This document shows, piece after piece, positions 1 through 9,106 of a stretch of 64,000 bases of DNA. The notes beneath the pieces are model-generated. The model did no database searches, was not told where the DNA came from, and saw only the letters and a list, made by a program, of their open reading frames with translations. Origin of the DNA: CAZWDL01 sp964632995 (lineage in GTDB: Bacteria > Bacteroidota > Bacteroidia > Chitinophagales > Saprospiraceae); assembly GCA_964632995.1 (NCBI GenBank), contig CAZWDL010000014.1, positions 20,186 to 84,185 on the forward strand, written 5' to 3'. The position numbers and the translations under genes were made by a program. Positions within the stretch are counted from its first letter, which is position 1, and each line of letters starts with the position of its first letter.

Positions 1-101
1 ACCACATCTTGACGAAGAAATGACAGGTCGAAGCTTTCGATCCTCAGCCGGGGAAATGGAGGCCTGCTTCTTCTCGCTGCGAGAACGGAAAACCCAGGGA
101 C

Positions 102-863
102 TCAAGAACTCAAGAACTCCTTGAACGCCCCCACCCGGTCCCGGCTGACCACAATATCTTCCGCTTTTGGATTGCGGAGCTTGATCCTGAGTCGGCTATT
201 GCTTAAGGTGACTACTTCTGAGATGGCTTCGGCGCTGACGATGTACTGGCGGCTGACACGGAAAAAGTGGCGAGGGTCGAGCAGGCCTTCAATGTCGTTA
301 AGGCTGTATTCGGTGGGGTAGGCCATTCCCCCGGCCGTCAGCAGGTAAGTCATTTTGTGACGCGAATAGAAGCAGTGGAGATCTTCCACGCGTATGGGCC
401 GGAGCCGGTCGCCGATTTTGACAAGGAAGCGATTTTTATAGGAAGGGGAAAGCATCTGCCGGGCGGCCTGAATCTGTTCCGCCGAGAGGGTCGCAGCGAG
501 TGAAGAACCGGATAGTAACTTTTTCTTTTCAAAGGCGCTTTGCAGGTCTTTGAGGTCGATCGGTTTGAGCAGATAATCAATGCTGTTGACTTTGAAAGCC
601 TGGAGAGCATACTGGTCGTAAGCTGTGGTGAAAATAACCGGCGACTGAATATTCACCTGTTCGAAAATTTCAAAGCTGAGTCCATCGGCCAGGTGGATAT
701 CGAGGAAGATCAGATCGGGGGGAAGATGGGAGGAAAACCATTGCACGGCCTCTTTCACGCTGGGAATGGCGGCTAATATCTGAATAGAGGGATCGAACCG
801 ATTTAATAATCGCTGCAGGTGCCTGGTGGCCGGGGCTTCGTCTTCGACGATAACTACATTCAT
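102..863 (-). CDS. LytTR-family response regulator
   Basis: A 253-residue DNA-binding response regulator of the LytR/AlgR class. Residues 1-115 form a receiver domain with the acidic pair E7/D8, the predicted phospho-acceptor D55 (in LIFLDIHLADG), T80 and K100. Residues 145-250 form a LytTR DNA-binding domain. The ATG overlaps the end of the upstream sensor kinase gene by 4 bases, so the two are translationally coupled and are almost certainly cognate partners. The kinase would phosphorylate D55 and the LytTR domain would bind promoter repeats. The target genes cannot be read from the sequence, but the TonB receptor and TPR genes upstream on the same strand are candidates. Family assignment is secure; the regulon is unknown. 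Confidence 0.93.
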   Translation of the reverse strand: MNVVIVEDEAPATRHLQRLLNRFDPSIQILAAIPSVKEAVQWFSSHLPPDLIFLDIHLADGLSFEIFEQVNIQSPVIFTTAYDQYALQAFKVNSIDYLLKPIDLKDLQSAFEKKKLLSGSSLAATLSAEQIQAARQMLSPSYKNRFLVKIGDRLRPIRVEDLHCFYSRHKMTYLLTAGGMAYPTEYSLNDIEGLLDPRHFFRVSRQYIVSAEAISEVVTLSNSRLRIKLRNPKAEDIVVSRDRVGAFKEFLSS

Positions 864-1912
864 TTCTCTTGGTAGAGTAAGGGCAATTTCACACTAAAGA
901 ATTGATCATCCTGTTCGATGAGTACGGAATGATCGGAGAGTAATTCATAACGCGATTGAATATTGCGCAGACCGATGCCCCCGTTTTCGCCGGATATCCG
1001 GTTTCTTCTTTTCATTTTATTGCTCACCAGAATGGCGTCGTCACACTGAGCGATGCGGATGCGCAAAGGGTGTCGGGCAGATATCTCGTTGTGTTTTATG
1101 GCATTCTCCACGAGCATTTGCAGGGCCAGCGGGGCGATGCAGGCATTCTCCGGCGCATCGAGGTCAATATCGATTCGGAGCTGGTCGCCGTATCGAATCT
1201 GCTGCAAAAAAAGGTAGGAGCGGACAAAATCCAGCTCTTCTTTTAGCGGCGCGACCTCTTTCCCATGGCTGTCGAGAACATACCGGTACACATTAGATAG
1301 TTGTTTGATGAATCTGGCCGATTGGTCGGCGTCTTCGTACACCAGGTTGGTCAGGGTATTGAGACTGTTGAATAAAAAGTGGGGATTAACCTGTTGCTTG
1401 AGCACCTCAAACTGAGAGGTAAGCGACTCGCGTTTCAGGCGTTCGTTCTGCACCGCCAGTGCTCGCCAGGACAGGAAGAAGCCCCTTGCACTCAGAAAGG
1501 TGGCGATGATGATGGTGATGACCACCGCAATCCAGCTGTCGCCGGTTATCCGCGCCAGCGACAACTGCCGGAGAGAATAACCTTCCGTCAGATAGATGAC
1601 GGTGGTAATGGCTGACATGACCAGCACGGTATATGAGATCGTCAGCATGAGGTTGATGAACAATCGCTTCAGTGGTCCCTTTTCCCAAGGCAGGTAACCA
1701 TCGAGCCAGACAAAGATCAGCTCATTACCCTTCCACAACGACAACCAGATCAAACCGGAAAAGGGTCCGGCGGTGTAGTAAAAACGGGAGTCATCCCACC
1801 CGGTGGGTTGAAAGACAAAAGCCATCAGATAACCGGCCAGAAAAATGAGCCCCACCTCGATGAGGTGCCGCCGGAGGTTCTTTCCCCTTCTGGTTTCGCA
1901 ATTTGCAGCCAT
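860..1912 (-). CDS. LytS/YpdA-like sensor histidine kinase
   Basis: A membrane sensor kinase of the His_kinase (PF06580) plus HATPase type, 350 residues from the ATG used here. A TTG 15 bases upstream is possible but less likely. The N-terminal 150 residues hold about four hydrophobic segments. A short coiled linker leads to the phospho-acceptor motif QQVNPHFLFNSLNTL (His near 178). The N-box LVENAIKHNE and a glycine-rich GIGLRNI motif belong to the ATPase domain. No periplasmic sensor domain of any size is visible, so the signal is probably sensed in or near the membrane. It overlaps the LytTR regulator by 4 bases. Confidence in the family is high; the ligand is unknown. Confidence 0.92.
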   Translation of the reverse strand: MAANCETRRGKNLRRHLIEVGLIFLAGYLMAFVFQPTGWDDSRFYYTAGPFSGLIWLSLWKGNELIFVWLDGYLPWEKGPLKRLFINLMLTISYTVLVMSAITTVIYLTEGYSLRQLSLARITGDSWIAVVITIIIATFLSARGFFLSWRALAVQNERLKRESLTSQFEVLKQQVNPHFLFNSLNTLTNLVYEDADQSARFIKQLSNVYRYVLDSHGKEVAPLKEELDFVRSYLFLQQIRYGDQLRIDIDLDAPENACIAPLALQMLVENAIKHNEISARHPLRIRIAQCDDAILVSNKMKRRNRISGENGGIGLRNIQSRYELLSDHSVLIEQDDQFFSVKLPLLYQEK

Positions 1913-1952
1913 AGTATAAAGATACAAGGTTTTTCAATCGGATCCCCGCAGC

Positions 1953-2006
1953 AGGAGTTTGGAAATTTGAAACCGGGAATTTTATTTTCAGATCTTCTAA
2001 ACTCCT
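1953..2006. repeat. Dispersed intergenic repeat, copy A (hairpin)
   Basis: Core text GAAACCGGGAA then TTTTCAGATCTTCTAAACT, closed by an 8-base stem AGGAGTTT/AAACTCCT. The same core recurs at 18611-18700 and 60391-60562. It abuts the stop codon of the TPR-like gene, so it may also act as a 3' end structure for that transcript. Confidence 0.7.
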
Positions 2007-2644
2007 CAGGGGCATTGTTGCTTTGCCGCGCGGGCGCTCTCCAGCCCCCACGCCGGATCAAGCGGATGCTCCGGCTGATCGTTCCCGAACAGGGCGATGG
2101 CTTTATCCAGTTTGGCGCAGGCCTCGGCAGGTTCCGAGCCGAAAAACCGGGCGGTGCCCATTTCCATCTGCGCCAGGAGGGTGAGCGCCCGCGGGTTTTT
2201 GGGGTCCATTTGCACCGCCCGGCTGAGCGTTTGAGTGGCCAGGCCGGAGTACTGTGGCCCCCGGCCGGCCGGATCGACGGCAACGCGCATCATCTGGACA
2301 AAGCCTTCCAGGGCTTTCAACTCGGATTCCTTTTCCACCCGTTCATTGGCCTGTTTCACCAATTCCTCAGCCTGGTCTAAGTACTGGTCCTTTACGGAAG
2401 TCGCCTCCGCGCGGCTGCTCATCATGATGTTGCCGAAGGCGGCGTAATACAGCGGGTGCCATTCTTTCTGCTCTGCCTGCGCGATGCGCGTAAAGGCATT
2501 GACGACGGACTGTAATTCCTCTATGGCTTGCGCTTCATAGAGTTGTTGGATGTTTTCCTGCATGATTTCCAGATATCCGGAAGGAGTACGGAAGGACATG
2601 AAGGTGATGGCTAATAATCCCAGGGTGATGCAAAATGCTTTCAT
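2006..2644 (-). CDS. Secreted TPR-like protein of unknown function
   Basis: A 212-residue protein with an N-terminal hydrophobic segment (about 1-18) that looks like a signal peptide, followed by an all-helical body. Residues around 140-165 (SRAVQMDPKNPRALTLLAQ) read as a TPR-type helix pair, and the rest has the same alternating pattern. It starts 17 bases after the TonB-receptor stop and is probably co-transcribed with it. Small TPR-like proteins often follow TonB receptors of this size in Bacteroidota, where their role is not established. No catalytic motif is seen. It could be a periplasmic scaffold; function is not known. Confidence 0.75.
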   Translation of the reverse strand: MKAFCITLGLLAITFMSFRTPSGYLEIMQENIQQLYEAQAIEELQSVVNAFTRIAQAEQKEWHPLYYAAFGNIMMSSRAEATSVKDQYLDQAEELVKQANERVEKESELKALEGFVQMMRVAVDPAGRGPQYSGLATQTLSRAVQMDPKNPRALTLLAQMEMGTARFFGSEPAEACAKLDKAIALFGNDQPEHPLDPAWGLESARAAKQQCP

Positions 2645-2661
2645 GGTGGTACTGATTTTAA

Positions 2662-4845
2662 TTATAGATTCGGTAATTGATTGAGCACCTGGTCTTTTGA
2701 GAGCGTGATAAAAAGGCCGAGAAAGAGGAAGCGCCGGGCAGGCTGGCGGATGGCGCGCGAGGCGTAAATCCCTTCCTCATCCGGCCGGGAAGCAAATTCA
2801 CGGCCGAAAATATTGTTCCGTCCCAGCACATTTGTCGCGCTGGCATGGAGAATCATGTTCTGGCTGATCAGGTAGCTGAGGTTAAAGCTCAGGTCCTGAT
2901 AAGCTTTCGTTTGCCGGTTTTGGAAACCGGGTTCGTTGGGATCGTGATAAGGGCGTCCGGAAGCATAGCGGAAGGTAGCGCCGATCTGAGATTTGATAGT
3001 GGGAACAAACTGCTTGTACACGATGGAAAAATTGTGCCGTGAGGCAAAGGACGGAACGGCCGCTTCCGGAAAGTCGCGGTAATCGCGCCGGGTATCCAGG
3101 AAGGAGTACGAAAACCAGTAGTCGACGTTTTTTATTGTCCGGTTGTCCCGCCAGAATAGATCGATGCCGCGGGCGAAGCCGGAGCCGGCATTGGTATGCA
3201 TGGAGGGCGATCCTTCCCGGGGGCTTTGATATTTAATGAGGTCATCGTAATCTTTATGGTAGGTTTCTATCCGGAAGGTACGTCCTTCCCGCATGATCTG
3301 GTAATTCAGGATATAGTGAGTAGCTTTTTCGGGACGCAGGGTAGGCGCATGGAGCCTTTGTTCGGTTGCCGGGGCTTGCTGATAGCGACCTATTGCCGCT
3401 GATATCTGGCTGTTGCCTCCGGTCTTGTATGCGAGCGATGCACGCGGGGCTACGTGCCAATCGCGGGAAAGGCTGTAATATTCGGAACGAAGCCCAACCC
3501 GCGCGAGTAACTTTGCCGATAAGTGAAGGTCTGCTTCCGCAAAAAAAGCCGGCAGATGGTCCGTGAAACCGGCGGAAAACACCTCCCCTTCTCCGGCGTC
3601 CCGAAGCGTTTGTTGGAAATCGGTCAGGAAGTATTCCGTTCCGGTTTTCAGTTCCAGTTCGGCGGATATCCGTTTCTGCAGGGTGAATTTTCCGTGAAAT
3701 CCGAGTTCCGGCTGATCGCCTTCGTCCTGATTCAGTCCGATGCGATCGTGGTTATAGGTCAGGGAAGTACCGGCGCGGTAGATCCAGCCTCCGGCCAGCT
3801 CGTCGTGGAGGGTGGCGTTGAAATAAGCGTAATTATTTCGAAGATCGGTCCAGATTGGTTGACCGGGTTCATCGAGGGAATAGCGGTTGAGTGAAAAGCT
3901 GGAATGGTTGCCGTTGCCGAACAGCTTGAGTATACCTGAGGTGCCCATCTTTTTGCGATAAGCAAAACTCCCCTCGTAGGAGGTCGGCGGATCGATCCAG
4001 TCGATATCCTGATTGATCAGGGAGAAATAGGGGTCGATATTGGTGTATTGCAACTTGCCGGAGAGTGAGGAGGCGTCCCAGGCCTTGGTAAAAGCCGCGT
4101 CAACACCGACGCTCATCAGGGAGATATCGAGGCGGTTTTGNNNNNNNNNNACCGGTTTGGAATGGAGCACGAGGGCGGAGGAGAGCGCCTGGCCGTATTC
4201 GGCGGAATAACCGCCGGTGCTGAAGCTTGCGCCGCTGAACATAAAAGGCAGGAATCGCGAGCGCGACGGCGTGTTGGGCGCGGCTGGGCTGTAGAAATTT
4301 TGCACCAGCATCCCGTCGATGAAGGTTTTAGCCTCGCGCCCTTCGCCGCCCCGGACAAATAATCGTCCTTCTTCACCTACGGCCTGAGTTCCGGGCAGCG
4401 TATTGAATACGCCGGCCAGATCGGCGGTGGCGCCCGCAGTTGTCACTATATCCAGCGGCTGTAAAACTTCCCGGCGCTTTTCTCCGCCGGCGGCGAAAGA
4501 GCCGGCGGTGATGACCACCTGATCGAGCTCCAGGGCGCCGACGGCGAGGGTGATGTGCAGGTTCAGCGAATCTCCATTTAAATTAACCGGCAGCTCCGTA
4601 TCCTCATATCCCAGGAAAGTTACCCGGAGTATCTGCTCGCCTTGCAGCGCAGTCGAAAAAGAGAACCGGCCGCCCTCGAAGCTGGTGGCGCCGTCATAGC
4701 TGTCGACCAGAAACACATTGGCTCCGATGATGGAGTTGCCGTTGCGGTCGACGACTGTTCCGGCAATCTTGGCGTCTGACTGCGACAGCGCTGTGCCGGT
4801 CAGGTAGCATAAAAAGAGTAGCAAGCGGAAACTGCGGTACAACAT
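2662..4845 (-). CDS. TonB-dependent receptor with carboxypeptidase-regulatory-like domain
   Basis: Outer-membrane active transporter of about 727 residues. A signal peptide (1-21, ending ALSQ) is followed by a carboxypeptidase-regulatory-like beta-sandwich (about 26-105, IAGTVVDRNGNSIIGANV). A plug domain follows (about 110-235, with LFVRGGEGREAKTFIDG), then a beta-barrel to the C-terminus. Ten N bases at 4141-4150 fall just after the plug; the frame is open on both sides, so the coding sequence is probably intact. It leads a minus-strand cluster with the TPR-like gene and a LytS/LytTR pair. No SusD partner is present, which argues against a polysaccharide-utilisation locus. The substrate cannot be read; siderophore, metal or peptide uptake are all possible. 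Confidence 0.9.
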   Translation of the reverse strand: MLYRSFRLLLFLCYLTGTALSQSDAKIAGTVVDRNGNSIIGANVFLVDSYDGATSFEGGRFSFSTALQGEQILRVTFLGYEDTELPVNLNGDSLNLHITLAVGALELDQVVITAGSFAAGGEKRREVLQPLDIVTTAGATADLAGVFNTLPGTQAVGEEGRLFVRGGEGREAKTFIDGMLVQNFYSPAAPNTPSRSRFLPFMFSGASFSTGGYSAEYGQALSSALVLHSKPXXXXQNRLDISLMSVGVDAAFTKAWDASSLSGKLQYTNIDPYFSLINQDIDWIDPPTSYEGSFAYRKKMGTSGILKLFGNGNHSSFSLNRYSLDEPGQPIWTDLRNNYAYFNATLHDELAGGWIYRAGTSLTYNHDRIGLNQDEGDQPELGFHGKFTLQKRISAELELKTGTEYFLTDFQQTLRDAGEGEVFSAGFTDHLPAFFAEADLHLSAKLLARVGLRSEYYSLSRDWHVAPRASLAYKTGGNSQISAAIGRYQQAPATEQRLHAPTLRPEKATHYILNYQIMREGRTFRIETYHKDYDDLIKYQSPREGSPSMHTNAGSGFARGIDLFWRDNRTIKNVDYWFSYSFLDTRRDYRDFPEAAVPSFASRHNFSIVYKQFVPTIKSQIGATFRYASGRPYHDPNEPGFQNRQTKAYQDLSFNLSYLISQNMILHASATNVLGRNNIFGREFASRPDEEGIYASRAIRQPARRFLFLGLFITLSKDQVLNQLPNL
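4141..4150. other. Assembly gap (10 N) inside the TonB receptor
   Basis: Ten N bases interrupt the receptor gene between the plug and the barrel. Flanking codons stay in one frame if the N run has the true length. Confidence 0.95.
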
Positions 4846-5049
4846 TCTTCCAGGGTTTAATTTCTGATCGATTTATCCACAATTTGCCGCTATCGATGGC
4901 GGAAAGAAACTTTTTCGAACCGAACCGTCGAATGAGCCGGATGAACCGCCGTGTGAGAAGATGAGCCGGAACATCGGCGTGGCTGCGAATGCCGCTCAAA
5001 CCTGAATTTTATAAGTGAAAAATGCGATTTTATGGATTGAGCGTTCAAA

Positions 5050-5092
5050 AGTTCAAGGTTCTGGGGTTACCCGAACTATTGAACCTTGAACT
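5050..5092. repeat. Intergenic hairpin between divergent genes
   Basis: A 12-base perfect inverted repeat (AGTTCAAGGTTC / GAACCTTGAACT) around a 19-base loop. It lies in the intergenic region shared by the TonB receptor and the GH29/GH43-like gene, 40 bases before the latter's ATG. It could be a repressor site for either gene or a neutral palindrome; nothing decides this. Confidence 0.6.
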
Positions 5093-5131
5093 ATTATACT
5101 TACATTCACTATCTTCCGGATAAAATCCGGT

Positions 5132-7030
5132 ATGAGGCTTTTCTTCTCCCTTTTTCTTTCGTGTTTATTTTTTCTCCCTCTTTTTTCGCAGATATCGCAA
5201 CTTCCCCTTCCCAACGCGCAGCAGCTCGCCTGGCAGGAAGCGGAATTCGGCGTCGTTTTTCATTATGACCTGCACGTGTTTGACGGGCGGCCCTACCGGC
5301 AGCAGAACAACCGGATCAAGCCGGTAGCGGATTACAATATTTTTCATCCGGCGCGGCTGGACACCGATCAGTGGATCAAGGCTGCCAAGGACGCCGGCGC
5401 TACCTTTGCCATTTTGACAGCCACGCAGGAAACAGGTTTTGCGCTGTACCAGTCAGATGTCAACCCCTACAGCCTGAAAGCGCTTCGCTGGCGGGACGGC
5501 AAGGGAGATATCGTACGCGACTTCGTGGAATCCTGCCGGAAATATGGCCTGAAACCGGGGATCTACGTAGGCATTCGCTGGAATGCCTTCTTCGGCATTC
5601 ACAACTTCAAAGTGAGGGGCGAAGGCACCTTCCGGGACAACCGCCAGACCTATTACAATCGCATGTGCGAGGGGATGGTGGAGGAACTCTGCACCCGCTA
5701 CGGCGAGCTTTTTGAAATCTGGTTCGACGGCGGCGCCGATCATCCGGATCGCGGAGTGCCCGACGTATTACCCATTGTCCAAAAATACCAGCCCAACTGC
5801 CTTTTCTACCACAACGGCCAGCTGGCCGAGGCCCGATGGGGAGGCTCGGAGAGTGGAATGGTCGCTTATCCCTGCTGGTCAACTTTTCCCTACCCTTCCG
5901 TCGACCAGGGGCAATCGATAGGCCACAAGCGCATACAGGCTTTCCCGGCGGTGGAAGCTTCGGCGCTTCGGATTACCATTGAGGAGTCGGTGGGAGAACC
6001 GCAGATCAAGAACTTTAGCGCTTATTACGTGAAAGATTATAACCCTGACGAAAATCTCGACCTGGGCGCCTTCGTCAAGCCGATTTCCGAGGGAAATATC
6101 TTCCGCGATGAGGCGTATTTCAACTGGGGCGGATCGATCATCAAAGGACCGCAGGGCAAGTACCACCTGTTCTACGCCCGCTGGAAACGCGATTACAGCT
6201 TTTACGGCTGGCTGACGCATTCGGAAATCGCCCACGCCGTTGCAGAAAACCCGGCCGGTCCTTACCGCTATGTGGAAACGGTTTTGAAAGGACGAGGCCC
6301 CGGACACTGGGATGCCATTACGGCTCACAACCCCAAGATTAAGATTTTCAACGGCAAATATTACCTCTACTACATCAGCACCAATTCCGGTGATGAGGCC
6401 CTCGGAGAAGAAGCCCTGCTTGAAACCGCCCGTACCGGTTACAGCCATGACAACTGGTTGCCCCTGCGCAATAAGCAGCGTACCGGGGTAGCGATAGCCG
6501 AATCTCTAGACGGTCCCTGGCGTCGTTTCGACGCCCCCATTGTTGAACCGGCCGGTCCTATCACTACGCTTACCGTCAATCCCGCTATCACTCGAGGCCC
6601 CGACGAGAACTATTATTTAATCGTAAAGGGGGATAAACCGGACGAAACGCGCTTTATCCGCAATCAGGCGATGGCTACCTCGAGGTCGCCCACCGGTCCC
6701 TTTACCGTTCAACCTGAACCGGTCATCGGTGATCTCGATACGGAAGATGCTTCGCTTTGGTACGATGAAGAACGGCGGCGTTTTTACGCCGTATTTCACG
6801 GCCATTCCTTCATTGGGCTGATTACTTCCGTTGACGGGCTGAATTGGGAAAAAGCCACGCATTACCAGGTGATTCCGAAAAAGCTGCGCCTTGCAGGTGG
6901 CGGTTTTCTGACCCCTGATCGGCTGGAGCGGCCTTTCGTTTTTTTCGAAGAGGGAGAGCCTAAGGCGCTATTGCTGGCCGCGAAGCAGGGAGCGGATTCC
7001 TATACGGTGGTCGTGGAACTGGACCGGTGA
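5132..7030 (+). CDS. Secreted GH29-like (shortened) / GH43-like fusion glycosidase
   Basis: A 632-residue exported protein; signal peptide about 1-20. Residues 33-257 match the first part of a GH29 alpha-L-fucosidase barrel, including EIWFDGGAD with D199 in the family's nucleophile position. At about 258-262 the text jumps to QSIGHKRI.AFPAVEASALRI, which in GH29 proteins belongs to the C-terminal discoidin-like region. The acid/base half of the barrel therefore seems to be missing. Residues about 320-632 form a five-bladed GH43-like propeller (DEAYFNWGGSI, TAHNPKI, NPAITRGPD, EDASLWYD). Activity of the propeller is plausible and fucosidase activity is doubtful. It stands alone between a TonB cluster and glycosyltransferases. 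Confidence 0.75.
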   Translation: MRLFFSLFLSCLFFLPLFSQISQLPLPNAQQLAWQEAEFGVVFHYDLHVFDGRPYRQQNNRIKPVADYNIFHPARLDTDQWIKAAKDAGATFAILTATQETGFALYQSDVNPYSLKALRWRDGKGDIVRDFVESCRKYGLKPGIYVGIRWNAFFGIHNFKVRGEGTFRDNRQTYYNRMCEGMVEELCTRYGELFEIWFDGGADHPDRGVPDVLPIVQKYQPNCLFYHNGQLAEARWGGSESGMVAYPCWSTFPYPSVDQGQSIGHKRIQAFPAVEASALRITIEESVGEPQIKNFSAYYVKDYNPDENLDLGAFVKPISEGNIFRDEAYFNWGGSIIKGPQGKYHLFYARWKRDYSFYGWLTHSEIAHAVAENPAGPYRYVETVLKGRGPGHWDAITAHNPKIKIFNGKYYLYYISTNSGDEALGEEALLETARTGYSHDNWLPLRNKQRTGVAIAESLDGPWRRFDAPIVEPAGPITTLTVNPAITRGPDENYYLIVKGDKPDETRFIRNQAMATSRSPTGPFTVQPEPVIGDLDTEDASLWYDEERRRFYAVFHGHSFIGLITSVDGLNWEKATHYQVIPKKLRLAGGGFLTPDRLERPFVFFEEGEPKALLLAAKQGADSYTVVVELDR

Positions 7031-7041
7031 GCGTTTCTTAA

Positions 7042-7207
7042 TTAGAAGTGATTTAGACTTTTCTCACTGGCCTATCAAAAACGTCTTTTCGCTCCATTTT
7101 CGACTTTTTTTCGTTACGTAGCGCCGCTATGCGCCTCAAAAGAAACCCAAAATGGAACGAAAATCCTGTTTTCTCGGCTGCAGTAGAATAGTCTAAACCA
7201 CTTCTTA
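7042..7207. repeat. Long imperfect palindrome, family P (copy 1)
   Basis: Outer arms of 18 bases (TTAGAAGTGATTTAGACT against its near-complement ending at 7207), inner arms TTTTCG..TCCATTTT/AAAATGGA.CGAAAA, and a centre TAGCGCCGCTA at 7119-7129, the exact midpoint. Copies 2 and 3 at 12916 and 58512 share the centre but not the arms. It starts 12 bases after the GH29/GH43-like stop codon. Confidence 0.75.
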
Positions 7208-7327
7208 GCCCCGCCTTTCGCAGTATTGCAAAAAAAGCCCTAATATTGCCCCGTTTTTCAGGGACTTTTGCTTATCCTGGCCATTGAAAATCAACGGCCT
7301 GTGAGCGCCCTCGGTATTAAAACAGAA

Positions 7328-9028
7328 ATGAAAACGACGCGCAGCACCTTACTGTTATTCCTCGGCGCCTGGCTACTGCTCAACCTGCTACAGGCCGGCC
7401 TGACGGAACTGGACCCTGATGAAGCCTACTACCGGGCTTATGCCCAGGAGCTCGACTGGGGCTACTTCGACCATCCACCGATGATTGCCTTAATGATCCG
7501 GATAGGATCCACGCTGTTGCCGGGAGAACTGGGCGTGCGCCTGATGACAATACTGTTGTCTGCCCTGAGCCTGTACCTGATGTGGGTGCTGGTGGGGCGT
7601 CCGCGGGAAAGGGGCGCGCTGCTTACGATTATGGCACTTCTGGCGGCGATGCCTTTCCTGCACGTTTACGGTTTCGTTGCCACACCGGACAGTCCGCTGA
7701 TCTTTTTTACCGTTTTGTTTTTTCTGACTTACCAGCGCTTTCTGCGCTCCGGCAACTGGTTGAATACACTGGCCTGGGGCGCCTGCATGGCGGGCTTGCT
7801 GTACAGCAAATACCACGGAGTGCTGATTATCGGTTTTACAGTTTTGTCCAATCTGCAATTACTGCGGCGGCCAAAATTTTACCTGGCGGCGCTGTGGGGC
7901 GCCCTGCTGTTTCTCCCCCATCTGCTCTGGCAAATCGATAACCACTTTCCTTCCTTCCGCTATCACCTGATGGAGCGGAACAACGTTTTCGAGTGGAAGG
8001 ACCTGTACAGCTATCTGATCAACCAGCTCGTTATTTTCAATCCTTTTATTTTCCCGCTCCTGGTGGCGGCCCTGATCAAAAGGAAGCCGTCGGAGGACAA
8101 CTCCCTGCGTATGGCAGAGCGCGCCTATACATTTACCATCATCGGGTTTTGGCTATTCTTTTTCGCTATGATCATACGGGGGCACGTGGAGCCGCAATGG
8201 ACGGCTGTATTAAGTATTCCCCTTATCGCACTGGCCTATCGCTACGGATTGGGGCGTCCCCGGTATCAGCGACGCCTTCGCAACCTGGCCCTGGTTTCAC
8301 TGCTGCCTCTTCTGGCGTTCCGGGTGTTGATCATGAAAGGCGTCTTGGAAGACCGGATTCCGCTCTTTCACAAACGGCACTGGGTGTATGAATTGGAAAA
8401 GGAGGTCGGCGACCTGCCCGTCCTGTTCCTCAATACCTTTCGGGGGCCATCTACTTACGAGTTTTACACCGGTAACGAAGCCGTAGCTGTGAATACGATT
8501 ACGGCGGTGCGCAATAATCAATATTCCTTATGGGACAGGGAAAAGATATTACAAGGAGAACGGATCGTAGTATTGGGCGATTTGGGATGGCCTTGCGAAG
8601 GCTGCCGGGAGCTGAGCCTGGATGGAAAAGCACGACAATATGAAATAGTTGATGATTTTCAGGCGGGGATGAGCCTGGAGTTCCATATTCTGGAGGTTCG
8701 GCAGAACTGGCAGGCCGGGGCGGTGCAGCAGGTGCTGGTGGAAATACATAATCCTTACAACTACGATCTCCGGCTGCGCAGTGGCGAACTGCCGGTGCGG
8801 CCGGTTGCGCTTTTTAATCCGGAGCCGGAGGTTTGGCGTATTGCCGCCACCCGCTTCGAGTTGCCGGATAATCTGATCATAGCAGGAGAGCGGCGACGGG
8901 TTCTGATGGAATTTGACCTGGACCCCGACTGGGAGGGGGATTACCGGTTTACCATAGGCGTACAAATTGGGGATATTCCTCCCCTATTGCCGGACGATAT
9001 GATTCCCGTACAGGTTGAGGGGCGTTAG
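7328..9028 (+). CDS. GT39/ArnT-like membrane glycosyltransferase
   Basis: A 566-residue polytopic membrane protein of the PMT/ArnT (GT39, PF13231/PF02366) type. Such enzymes move a sugar from a polyprenyl-phosphate carrier to lipid A, glycan or protein outside the inner membrane. Right after the first membrane helix it has ELDPDEAYYRAYAQ, which holds the acidic DE motif of the family, then WGYFDHPPM. About ten hydrophobic helices follow, and residues about 440-566 form a soluble periplasmic tail. I chose the ATG at 7328; the longer frame would need a TTG at 7268. A second GT39 gene and a GT9 gene follow on the same strand. Acceptor and donor cannot be read. Confidence 0.85.
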   Translation: MKTTRSTLLLFLGAWLLLNLLQAGLTELDPDEAYYRAYAQELDWGYFDHPPMIALMIRIGSTLLPGELGVRLMTILLSALSLYLMWVLVGRPRERGALLTIMALLAAMPFLHVYGFVATPDSPLIFFTVLFFLTYQRFLRSGNWLNTLAWGACMAGLLYSKYHGVLIIGFTVLSNLQLLRRPKFYLAALWGALLFLPHLLWQIDNHFPSFRYHLMERNNVFEWKDLYSYLINQLVIFNPFIFPLLVAALIKRKPSEDNSLRMAERAYTFTIIGFWLFFFAMIIRGHVEPQWTAVLSIPLIALAYRYGLGRPRYQRRLRNLALVSLLPLLAFRVLIMKGVLEDRIPLFHKRHWVYELEKEVGDLPVLFLNTFRGPSTYEFYTGNEAVAVNTITAVRNNQYSLWDREKILQGERIVVLGDLGWPCEGCRELSLDGKARQYEIVDDFQAGMSLEFHILEVRQNWQAGAVQQVLVEIHNPYNYDLRLRSGELPVRPVALFNPEPEVWRIAATRFELPDNLIIAGERRRVLMEFDLDPDWEGDYRFTIGVQIGDIPPLLPDDMIPVQVEGR

Positions 9029-9106
9029 AAATAAGAAACGGGGGAGGGTTCTGCTCCATGTCTTCGTAGAATATTTTAGAACTTTGCACGGAAAACCGCA
9101 CTGTAT

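Noticed and set aside
1808..2380. Plus-strand 190-codon open frame
   Set aside because: It is antisense to the kinase and TPR-like genes, has no family resemblance, and mirrors their GC-rich codon positions.
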